This document shows, one piece after another, positions 1 to 6,804 of a stretch of DNA of 17,455 nucleotides (its first letter is position 1; each line of letters starts with the position of its first letter). The notes under the pieces were generated by a model, which made no database searches, was not told where the DNA came from, and worked only from the letters and a program-made list of their open reading frames with translations. The position numbers were made by a program, and so were the translations under genes. This DNA comes from JBFIHZ01 sp041601535. GTDB lineage: Bacteria; Pseudomonadota; Gammaproteobacteria; Xanthomonadales; SZUA-36. The DNA lies in NCBI GenBank assembly GCA_041601535.1, contig JBFIHZ010000047.1, forward strand, positions 1 to 17,455, given 5' to 3'.

Positions 1-2184
1 GTCCCAGGTACCGTCCAGATAAGTGAAGTTGGAATTTACACCCAACCCGGAAAGCAAAGTCCCTTCAAGGCTGTTGAAACGGTCCATGATATAGTTGATC
101 TCCAGGCCCTTCACATCGCCTGTGCTGTTGTTCAGCGGGAAGGTTTCCGTCAATATGACCGTTCCGTCTGAGTTCACCGTCTCAATACGTTGGGTAAATA
201 TCTCCCCGGACAAATCCTTATAGAACACGCCAGCCGACAGGAAGCCGTTGTCGAAGTACTTCTCAACACTCAAGTCATAATTTTGCGATTCCCTGGCATC
301 CAGATAGGGGTTTGTACCCTGAATCACCGGATAGCCATTGCCATCAAAAAACTTGTTTTGTCCGAAGGCGAAATCCTGGAAGTCCGGGCGCGAAATGGTC
401 TCGGAGTAGGCCACACGCAGCCGCACCGTTTCGCTTGCATCGTACTGAAGCTGCATGTTCGGCAGGATATTGCTGTAGGAGTGCCGACGCGTACTGACAA
501 CCACCGTACTGTCAACTTCATCAGCTGTCTTGTTGACAAAATCGGTGTATTCAATCCGGACACCTGCCATCAAACGCATTTTGCCCCAATCATAGGTAAC
601 TGCGGCGTGAGCGGCGTACACATCTTCGGTCAGGTCATAGTCGGAAGTTGGCGAAGGGTCACTGGCCAGCAGGACCGCGTCTTGCCGGTAAAGCGCGTTG
701 TCCGCAAAGAACACCGGTATACCTGCCGTATTGAATGAACCATTGGCGTGATCGGCAAGGGTAAAGCTGGAGCCGCCCGGCAAACCAACCGTATTGAAGG
801 TCTGGTCAAACTCCCGGGACATCCTGCGCAGCAGTACGCCGGCGGAAAACCCAAAGCCACTGGATTCCAGTTGGTTATTGTGATTAAAAACCGCACTCAA
901 GCTGGAAACTTCATCTTCGTGGGGAATCAGGAAATCAAACCCGCGTCCGGTTCTCGCCACCAATTGGTCCGGTGTCAGGGCTGCCTGTGATGCCGCGTCC
1001 AGTGATACAATTGGGTTGTCGTCCGTTATGTTGTAACTGCCAGCCAGATCGAACGCGCGCCATTGGGTTGAGCGATTAAGGAACTCGTCATGGTCGTACT
1101 TGGTGTATCCGCCGCGAAGAATAATGGATGAAACCTTACCCACGCGGTAATCAAGGCCGGTGGAGAACATGGCCGTGTTCCGCTCCATGCCGTAGTCTTC
1201 GAATTCAACCACAGCCACCCCGCCGGTGAACTCTCCCCGCCCAACCGCGGCATTGGTGATGGCGCCGGGTGTCAGGAATACCCCGGTGTTATTAAACGTC
1301 TCATCACGGTCTTCCCTGAACGCGCTGGCGCTGATGAAGGCATACAACTGGTCCCGCTCCCGCGTTTCAAATTTCGCATAAAAGCTTTGCCGCTCGATCT
1401 GCGTCTGGTACACACCTACATTCAACAAACCGTTGGGAACATCAACACCATCGACTTGTGAATAAGCGGTGACCTCATTGTGTTCGTCATAAAAACCCTG
1501 GTCCTGAAAATCAAATCCCAGCACCACGCCATAGCGGTTGTCAGGCCCAAAAGTGAACTTTCCGGCACCGTCTACCCGAAACGGCGTGCTGTCATCTGCC
1601 GGCACACCATCCTGATCAAACGCCCCCACAGCGGCATTTAACCGAAGCAAGGGATCGGTGCCCCCGTCAAAGGCTCTCAGGGTTCGCATTTCAATGTGCG
1701 CGCCCATTGAATTGGCATCCATTTCCGGCAGAATGGTCTTGAACACATCCACCTGATTGATTACCGATGCCGGAAACACATCCAGCTGCGTGCCGCGGTT
1801 GTTCCGGCTGGAGTTCCACACCGGGTTGCCATCGATGCTCACGCTGTTGTAGCGTGCATCAAACCCCCTCACCGTAACCGTTCGTGGCTGAGACGAGTTG
1901 AACCCAATCACCGAACTGACCCCCACTATGCGGTCCAGCACTTCAGTTAATGATGTGTCCGGAACCAGTTCAATCTGGTCGAACGTCAGCGAGTCCACCA
2001 CCCCCACGTTCTCAAGCCGGATTTCGGCCAGTGACTCGTCTGTTTGCGGGCGGGCCGTTACAATAATTTCCTCAATGTCGCCAGCGCTTTCTGTCTGCGC
2101 AAAAGCGGAAATTGCCGGTATCGGCAGGGCCGCGACCAGAGCCAGTTTTAAAACCCGATGGATAAAGCTGCTTGCATTCGCCAT
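1..2184 (-). CDS. TonB-dependent receptor, carbohydrate-type (TIGR01782-like), C-terminus cut by window edge
   Basis: This is an outer-membrane active transporter that imports a ligand, probably an oligosaccharide, using TonB/ExbBD energy. The frame stays open from the ATG at 2184 to base 1, giving 728 residues; the last strands of the barrel lie outside. Residues 1-30 form a signal peptide cleaved near AFA-Q. EEIIVTA at about 38-44 resembles a TonB box. The plug domain follows (about 55-170), with VRGFDARYNSVSIDGNPV at 105-122 and LDVFPAS..INQVDVFKTI..EMDANSMGA at 134-162; these are signatures of the Xanthomonas/Caulobacter receptor family linked to sugar uptake. The remainder is beta-barrel-like, rich in aromatic residues, Asp and Asn. 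ATG 2184 is preferred over in-frame ATG 2190 because GGGGAA lies about 8 nt upstream of it. The gene diverges from an IclR regulator and a fucose-type operon, so the ligand may be fucose-containing; that last step is inference. Confidence 0.93.
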   Translation of the reverse strand, partial: MANASSFIHRVLKLALVAALPIPAISAFAQTESAGDIEEIIVTARPQTDESLAEIRLENVGVVDSLTFDQIELVPDTSLTEVLDRIVGVSSVIGFNSSQPRTVTVRGFDARYNSVSIDGNPVWNSSRNNRGTQLDVFPASVINQVDVFKTILPEMDANSMGAHIEMRTLRAFDGGTDPLLRLNAAVGAFDQDGVPADDSTPFRVDGAGKFTFGPDNRYGVVLGFDFQDQGFYDEHNEVTAYSQVDGVDVPNGLLNVGVYQTQIERQSFYAKFETRERDQLYAFISASAFREDRDETFNNTGVFLTPGAITNAAVGRGEFTGGVAVVEFEDYGMERNTAMFSTGLDYRVGKVSSIILRGGYTKYDHDEFLNRSTQWRAFDLAGSYNITDDNPIVSLDAASQAALTPDQLVARTGRGFDFLIPHEDEVSSLSAVFNHNNQLESSGFGFSAGVLLRRMSREFDQTFNTVGLPGGSSFTLADHANGSFNTAGIPVFFADNALYRQDAVLLASDPSPTSDYDLTEDVYAAHAAVTYDWGKMRLMAGVRIEYTDFVNKTADEVDSTVVVSTRRHSYSNILPNMQLQYDASETVRLRVAYSETISRPDFQDFAFGQNKFFDGNGYPVIQGTNPYLDARESQNYDLSVEKYFDNGFLSAGVFYKDLSGEIFTQRIETVNSDGTVILTETFPLNNSTGDVKGLEINYIMDRFNSLEGTLLSGLGVNSNFTYLDGTWD

Positions 2185-2243
2185 GTACATATTCCCCGGT
2201 TGGTTCTGAATTTGGCGCAGAAACTTTGCGCTGTCGCAGCAGG

Positions 2244-2272
2244 ATACTATTAGCGGACAAGTGTTTTGTCAA
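2244..2272 (-). promoter_or_regulatory. Sigma70-type promoter of the TonB-dependent receptor
   Basis: On the minus strand a perfect -35 box TTGACA (plus 2267-2272) is followed by exactly 17 bp and a TAGTAT -10 box (plus 2244-2249, 4 of 6 to consensus). Transcription would begin near 2237, leaving a leader of about 50 nt before the ATG at 2184. The -35 box touches the palindrome at 2272-2288, an arrangement suited to repression. Inferred from sequence only. Confidence 0.6.
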
Positions 2273-2288
2273 TAAAACAATGTTTCAT
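2272..2288. promoter_or_regulatory. Candidate IclR-family (KdgR-like) operator
   Basis: ATAAAACA-A-TGTTTCAT is a 17-bp palindrome with 7 of 8 pairs matching. It resembles the GAAAC-N3-GTTTC core bound by the IclR-family regulator KdgR. It sits directly upstream of, and touching, the receptor -35 box, and between the receptor and an IclR-family gene. A second overlapping inverted repeat, TGTTTT-6 bp-AAAACA, spans 2262-2279. Palindromes of this quality occur several times by chance in 17 kb, so the position and the resemblance to a known site carry the weight. Confidence 0.4.
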
Positions 2289-2557
2289 ATTTGTTACACA
2301 TGCAACTTACCTTTAGTTTCGTCATTACCGTGATGGTGCGTGGATAATTAAAATGCATCAGCGTCATGAATAAGCGTTTTATATTTGCAACGGGTTCTTG
2401 TAAGATATTCGCCCGACTGCGGGCTCCATCAGGTTAAGAGTGCTGACATGATGCACTGGTGAACCGGATTCACGCCTGGCCGTGGGTCACCGCAATGGGT
2501 GTATTTGGTGCTGCTGATCACAGAACCATTTTCACTGTCAACGACCGCAATTGGCCA

Positions 2558-3337
2558 ATGGAGCAAACCTTGACCGCAAAAAATCATGAACCCAGGTACC
2601 GCGCACCCGCGCTTGAAAAAGGCCTGGACATTCTTGAGCTGCTTTCCACCTCCAGCATGGCACTCAGCCTGCCGATGATCGCCTCTGAGTTGGGCCGATC
2701 CAAGGGGGAGATATTCAGGATGGCGGCGGTGCTTGAAGATCGCGGCTATATTCGCCGAATAGACGGAACCGAGACTTTTGTCATGACGAACCGCCTGTTC
2801 GAGCTGGGAATGCGCAACCCCCCCATTCGCAATCTGATCGAGGTTTCCGGCCCGTTGATGCATAAACTGGCCCGGGCTACGAACCAGTCCTGCCTCCTGG
2901 CAGTCGCCAGCGGAGACCAGATCGTTGTCGTCTATAGCACTGAGGCACCCGGGAATTTGAGCTTTTCCGTTCGCATCGGCCACCGGCAGCCGCTGCTGCA
3001 GTCCGCTTCCGGCCGCACCTTGCTGGCCTTTCAGGAGTCCGACACACAGGAAGAGTGGCTTCAAGCGGAGGACAACAAAGCCCTCCAGGCGACGCTGCGC
3101 AAACGTGTCACAACCATACGAAACCAGGGCTACGAATCCGCTTCCAGTGAAATGATCAAAGGCATTCTCGATCTCAGTGCACCCATTTTTGATGGCAAAT
3201 CTCCCGGAGCCATCGCCAGCCTGACCATGACACTGGTGGAGTACCTCAATCAGAAGGAAGTACGCCGCACGGCGGTTAAAGCCATTCAAGAGACCGCCTC
3301 GGAAATCAGCTCGCAGTTAAGCATCGGCTACCAATAG
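2558..3337 (+). CDS. IclR-family transcriptional regulator
   Basis: A DNA-binding regulator, probably responding to a sugar acid or pathway intermediate. The 259-residue protein has an N-terminal winged helix-turn-helix at about 16-77 (LEKGLDILELL, then LPMIASELGRSKGEIFRMAAVLEDRGYI, then a wing ending in MTNRLFELG). A C-terminal effector domain covers about 90-255, with IVVVYSTEAPG, the GHRQPLLQSASGRTLLAF segment typical of IclR ligand domains, and a late SAPIFDG..GAIASLTMT strand. ATG 2558 gives a normal family length (about 250-270). The frame is open to GTG 2459, but residues before 2558 look non-homologous; no strong ribosome-binding site marks either start. Lying between the receptor and the fucose-type operon, it most likely controls both. 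The overall layout resembles KdgR-type IclR proteins, but that subfamily assignment is inference. Confidence 0.92.
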   Translation: MEQTLTAKNHEPRYRAPALEKGLDILELLSTSSMALSLPMIASELGRSKGEIFRMAAVLEDRGYIRRIDGTETFVMTNRLFELGMRNPPIRNLIEVSGPLMHKLARATNQSCLLAVASGDQIVVVYSTEAPGNLSFSVRIGHRQPLLQSASGRTLLAFQESDTQEEWLQAEDNKALQATLRKRVTTIRNQGYESASSEMIKGILDLSAPIFDGKSPGAIASLTMTLVEYLNQKEVRRTAVKAIQETASEISSQLSIGYQ

Positions 3338-3413
3338 CCTGAATTCCGGTTTAGCGGGCATCCGCCTATGACTTCAAGTCAGATCCACACGGCCGCACTC
3401 AATATCTTACATT

Positions 3414-3429
3414 TAAACCGTTGTTTCAT
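3414..3429. promoter_or_regulatory. Possible second IclR-type site upstream of the dehydratase operon
   Basis: TGTTTCAT at 3422-3429 repeats exactly the right half of the 2272-2288 palindrome, extended to TGTTTCATAT in both places. TAAAC at 3414-3418 gives an imperfect left arm with a spacer one base longer. TATACT (3431-3436) and TACAAT (3438-3443) immediately downstream could be -10 boxes, but no good -35 box is seen. If real, the leader of the operon would be about 130 nt. Two GGTGAAAC direct repeats (3486-3493 and 3514-3521) also carry a GAAAC half-site. Confidence 0.3.
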
Positions 3430-3533
3430 ATATACTCTACAATATCGCTCATCTGGTCGGGATTGATCCATCGAAAAGGTCACCAGGTGAAACCATTGCC
3501 TGAAGCCGTATTGGGTGAAACGACGGGGGTAAT

Positions 3534-3546
3534 TACGTGTCACGTA
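3534..3546. promoter_or_regulatory. 13-bp perfect palindrome before the dehydratase gene
   Basis: TACGTG-T-CACGTA is a perfect inverted repeat centred about 40 bp before the ATG at 3581. It could be an operator for a second regulator. A few such repeats are expected by chance in a window this size, so position is the only support. Confidence 0.2.
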
Positions 3547-3580
3547 CTTTTCAGCTTGCTCATTGGGTGTTACAGCCAGA

Positions 3581-4909
3581 ATGAGCGACCGCATTACCCG
3601 GCTTGAAACCACGGACCTTCGCTTTCCCACGTCTGAAAGCCTGGATGGCTCCGACGCCACGAACAAAGACCCCGACTACTCCGCCACCTATGTCCGCATG
3701 CAAACCGAGCGGGGACGCACGGGGTTTGGTCTGGTCTTCACCATAGGCCGTGGTAATGAACTGATCGGCAACGCGGTACAAAGCATGCGGCACCTGGTCG
3801 TCGGCACCGACTTTGAAGAAATCAAGACGAACATCTCACTCTTTTACAACAAGCTGCGGTCAGACAGCCAACTGCAGTGGCTGGGCCCTGAAAAAGGGGT
3901 GATCCACATGGCAATGGGGGGAATCGTCAATACCGTTTGGGATATGTGGGCGCGGGATGCCGGCAAACCCGTGTGGCGCCTGTTGGCCGACATGTCAACT
4001 GAGCAGTTCGTCGACTGCCTGGATTTCCGCTACCTCCAAAATGCGCTGACCCGCGATGAGGCGTTACAAATGGTGGAGCGCAACCAGGCAACCAAAAATC
4101 AGCGCATTGAACTGTTGGAATCCGGCGGCTATCCGGCCTATACCACGTCGGCTGGCTGGCTGGGGTACAGTGACGCGAAGCTGAAGCGCTTGTGCACAGA
4201 GGCCATTGATAAAGGCTACCGGCACCTGAAGCTCAAGGTGGGCGAAAGCCTCAAGGACGACACACGCCGTTGCCGGATTGTACGAGAGTTGGCCGGCCCG
4301 GATATCCGAATCATGCTGGATGCCAACCAGAAATGGGAGGTGAATGAGGCCATTGAATGGGTACAGGCGCTGACACCATTCTCGCCATGGTTTATCGAAG
4401 AACCCACCAGCCCGGACGATATTCTGGGTCACCGCACGATCCGACAAGCTCTGCAAGGCGTGAAAGTGGCATCCGGCGAGCACTGCCAGAACCGCATTAT
4501 GTTCAAGCAGCTTATCGCCTGCGATGCCATTGATATCGTTCAAATCGATGCATGCCGCCTGGCAGGAATCAATGAAATCCTGACGGTATTCATGCTCGCA
4601 GCCAAGTACGGCAAACCGGTATGCCCACATGCCGGAGGCGTTGGTCTGTGCGAATACGTGCAACACCTGTCAATGATCGATTTCGTGCAGATCTCGGCCA
4701 ACATAGGCGAGCGGGTAATCGAATATGTGGATCACCTGCACGAACACTTTACGGGCCCCTGCCGCGTGGAAAATGGCGCGTACACCGCACCGTCGCAGCC
4801 GGGCTTCAGCATCGAAATGTTTGAGTCCACGCTGGCCGATTACCGCTATCCGGACGGAAAGGAGTGGCTGGCACGCCTGCCGGCCGGGATGGGCACCACA
4901 AACCCTTAA
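3581..4909 (+). CDS. fucD: L-fuconate dehydratase (enolase superfamily)
   Basis: It dehydrates L-fuconate to 2-keto-3-deoxy-L-fuconate (EC 4.2.1.68), a cytosolic step of non-phosphorylative L-fucose breakdown. At 442 residues it is almost the length of the Xanthomonas campestris enzyme. Enolase-superfamily catalytic residues are all present: the KxK pair K217/K219 in HLKLKVG, Mg ligands D247 (MLDANQ), E273 (FIEEP) and E300 (SGEH), D323 in QIDACR, and general acid/base H350 in CPHAGGVGLCE. The N-terminal capping domain carries GLVFTIGRGNELI. ATG 3581 is chosen because the family begins close to ITRLETTDLRFPTS; a TTG six codons upstream is less likely. The ribosome-binding site is weak. It is the first gene of a three-gene operon, with a 15-bp gap to the next. 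Related dehydratases also use L-galactonate or D-arabinonate, so the in vivo sugar could be one of those. Confidence 0.9.
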   Translation: MSDRITRLETTDLRFPTSESLDGSDATNKDPDYSATYVRMQTERGRTGFGLVFTIGRGNELIGNAVQSMRHLVVGTDFEEIKTNISLFYNKLRSDSQLQWLGPEKGVIHMAMGGIVNTVWDMWARDAGKPVWRLLADMSTEQFVDCLDFRYLQNALTRDEALQMVERNQATKNQRIELLESGGYPAYTTSAGWLGYSDAKLKRLCTEAIDKGYRHLKLKVGESLKDDTRRCRIVRELAGPDIRIMLDANQKWEVNEAIEWVQALTPFSPWFIEEPTSPDDILGHRTIRQALQGVKVASGEHCQNRIMFKQLIACDAIDIVQIDACRLAGINEILTVFMLAAKYGKPVCPHAGGVGLCEYVQHLSMIDFVQISANIGERVIEYVDHLHEHFTGPCRVENGAYTAPSQPGFSIEMFESTLADYRYPDGKEWLARLPAGMGTTNP

Positions 4910-4924
4910 AACGGACTACAAAGC

Positions 4925-5959
4925 GTGAACTTCGGAAAAAAACGAATCGGAAACACTACCCTGGAAGTTGAAAGGCTGGGCTTCGGCACCGCCTCACTGG
5001 GAAACCTGTATCAACCCATCTCCGACGACCGCGCAGCCGCCATACTGGATGCCGCCTGGGCCAATGGGTTTCGCTATTTTGATACGGCGCCGCACTACGG
5101 GCAGGGACTGAGTGAACGTCGCGTCGGGGACGCACTGCGCAGACACCCCGACGATTACATTTTGTCCAGCAAGGTGGGGCGTCTGCTTAAGCCCGCCGGT
5201 TACGCGAACAAGCGACATGGTTTTGTTTCCCCGATGCCGTTTGACCTTCACTACGACTATAGCTATTCGGGCATCATGCGCTCATTTGAAGACAGCCTTC
5301 AGCGGCTGGGCCTGGACCGCATTGACATCCTGTTTGTTCACGACATTGGTGAGTACGCGCTCGGCGAGGAAAACCGCAAGCATTTCCCCATCGCCATGAC
5401 TGAGGGCTACCGGGCGCTGGCCGAGTTGCGTGCCGACGGACGCATCAGCGCGATCGGCCTGGGCGTCAACGAGTACCAGGTGTGTGAAGCGGCCATGGAT
5501 TATGGCGACTGGGATTGCTTTCTGCTCGCCGGGCGCTACACGCTTTTGGAGCAAAACGCCCTCGAGTCGTTTTTACCTGCCTGCCAATCCCGCAACTGTT
5601 CGGTCATTATTGGCGGCGCGTATAACTCAGGCATCCTTGCCACGGGGGTAAGTGGTGATGGCCCATTCCACTTCGATTATGGCGAAGCCCCACGGAAGAT
5701 AATCGACAAGGTCGCCCGCATCGAAGCATTGTGCGATGATTTTGCAATTCCCCTGCCGGCGGCAGCCTTGCAGTTCCCTGTTGCCCATCCCGCGGTTGCC
5801 TGCGTTATTCCCGGCATCAGCCGGGTATCGCAGATCACGGTCACACTGGATCTGTTTACCCGCCGGATTCCGGACGCGTTCTGGGTGGCGCTGAAGGATG
5901 CCGGCCTGCTGAGCCGTGAAGTACCCACACCTGCCTCGAACCAGGACCGTTCAGCATGA
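4925..5959 (+). CDS. Aldo/keto reductase, probable L-fucose (L-galactose/D-threo-aldose) 1-dehydrogenase
   Basis: It is predicted to oxidise L-fucose or a stereochemically similar aldose at C1 to the lactone with NAD(P)+, the first pathway step. The 344-residue TIM-barrel protein keeps the full catalytic tetrad: D53 (YFDTAPHYG), Y58, K83 (SSKVGR) and H139 (LFVHD). IPGISR near the C-terminus fits the nucleotide phosphate-binding region of these enzymes. The GLSERRVGDALRRH and GFGTASLGNLY segments match the D-threo-aldose 1-dehydrogenase/pyridoxal 4-dehydrogenase branch. It begins at GTG 4925, with no better upstream start, and its stop overlaps the next gene (ATGA), so translation is probably coupled to the lactonase. 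Pyridoxal dehydrogenase activity is an alternative for this branch, but the flanking fuconate dehydratase and lactonase favour a sugar substrate. Confidence 0.88.
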   Translation: MNFGKKRIGNTTLEVERLGFGTASLGNLYQPISDDRAAAILDAAWANGFRYFDTAPHYGQGLSERRVGDALRRHPDDYILSSKVGRLLKPAGYANKRHGFVSPMPFDLHYDYSYSGIMRSFEDSLQRLGLDRIDILFVHDIGEYALGEENRKHFPIAMTEGYRALAELRADGRISAIGLGVNEYQVCEAAMDYGDWDCFLLAGRYTLLEQNALESFLPACQSRNCSVIIGGAYNSGILATGVSGDGPFHFDYGEAPRKIIDKVARIEALCDDFAIPLPAAALQFPVAHPAVACVIPGISRVSQITVTLDLFTRRIPDAFWVALKDAGLLSREVPTPASNQDRSA

Positions 5960-6804
5960 CCATAACCATCGACAGCCATCAGCATTTCTGGTCACTGGCC
6001 AGAGGTGATTACGCCTGGCTGACACCTGACCTTGAAGTTCTGTACCGTGATTTTCAACCGGACCAACTTGCTCCCTTGCTGTCAACCGCCCGCGTAAGCC
6101 ACACCGTGCTGGTGCAGGCGGCCGCGACAACCGCTGAAACGTTGTACATGCTGGAGCTGGCTGACCAGACCGACTTCATCGCCGGGGTGGTTGGCTGGGT
6201 TGATTTCGATGCCGGCGCAGACGCGTTGATAACCCTGACCGAACTGGCCCGGCATGAACGATTCGTCGGGGTTCGGCCAATGATTCACGATATTGATGAC
6301 CCCGCTTGGATGCTACGGACAACCCACCGGCCGCTGTTCGAAAAACTGATTGAACTGGATCTGTGCTTTGATGCATTGGTCAGAACGGCGCATCTGCCCT
6401 ACTTGCAGGATCTGCTGGCAAGCTACCCGTCGTTGCGGATGGTGGTTGACCACGGGGCGAAACCCGAAATATCGAAACGCGCATGGCGGCCCTGGGCGGC
6501 AGAGATCAAGGCCATTGCGCAACACCGCAATGCCTGGTGCAAGCTCTCCGGATTGATCACCGAAGCTGCAGTCAATGACAGCTACGAAGCGCTAACACCC
6601 TACATGGACTACCTGCTTGAGTGCTTTGGCACGGAACGGCTGATGTGGGGCAGCGACTGGCCGGTAATCAGGCTGAACGGCGATTACGCGGCCTGGCACG
6701 CGGCAGTGACCCAGTGGATGCAGCGTCTGAACAGCGAGCAGCAGGCCGCTATCCTGGGCGGCAACGCGAACCGTTTCTACCGCCTTGGCATTCCCTTCGA
6801 TTAG
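5956..6804 (+). CDS. Amidohydrolase-family L-fuconolactonase-like hydrolase (COG3618)
   Basis: It is predicted to hydrolyse L-fucono-lactone to L-fuconate, linking the dehydrogenase to the dehydratase. The 282-residue protein starts with DSHQHFW (H8/H10, the first metal or active-site histidines of the amidohydrolase barrel). RPMIHD follows at about 108-112, then MVVDHGAKP (H166), WCKLSGL (about 194-200) and MWGSDWPV (D234). These match the COG3618 group, which includes L-fuconolactonases, L-rhamnono-lactonases and 2-pyrone-4,6-dicarboxylate lactonase. The ATG overlaps the previous stop by 4 bp. The stop shares bases 6802-6803 with the stop codon of the convergent lipoprotein gene, so there is no room for an intergenic terminator. 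Substrate is inferred from the operon; the family alone would also allow related aldonolactones. Confidence 0.87.
   Translation: MTITIDSHQHFWSLARGDYAWLTPDLEVLYRDFQPDQLAPLLSTARVSHTVLVQAAATTAETLYMLELADQTDFIAGVVGWVDFDAGADALITLTELARHERFVGVRPMIHDIDDPAWMLRTTHRPLFEKLIELDLCFDALVRTAHLPYLQDLLASYPSLRMVVDHGAKPEISKRAWRPWAAEIKAIAQHRNAWCKLSGLITEAAVNDSYEALTPYMDYLLECFGTERLMWGSDWPVIRLNGDYAAWHAAVTQWMQRLNSEQQAAILGGNANRFYRLGIPFD

Larger units (their letters stand above)
2191..2557. other. Divergent intergenic region, receptor / IclR
   Basis: It holds the receptor promoter and candidate operator described separately. On the IclR side there is a small perfect hairpin at 2411-2424 (GCCCG-ACTG-CGGGC) in what would be the leader. 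No convincing -35/-10 pair was found for the regulator. An open frame extends the regulator upstream to a GTG at 2459, but the added residues do not resemble the family. Confidence 0.5.

Noticed and set aside
2459..2557. 33-residue N-terminal extension of the IclR protein from GTG 2459
   Set aside because: The added residues do not resemble the family and would place the HTH unusually far from the N-terminus; ATG 2558 gives normal length.
2429..3289. 286-codon minus-strand frame opposite the IclR gene
   Set aside because: It is an antisense shadow: the plus-strand product has clear IclR domains, while this one has no domain and a Gly/His/Gln-rich, random-looking composition.
3421..3606. 61-codon plus-strand frame upstream of the dehydratase as a leader peptide
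   Set aside because: Its start lies on the candidate promoter/operator and the frame overlaps the dehydratase start out of frame; no ribosome-binding site.
4064..4666. 200-codon minus-strand frame inside the dehydratase gene
   Set aside because: Antisense shadow of a gene with complete enolase-superfamily motifs.
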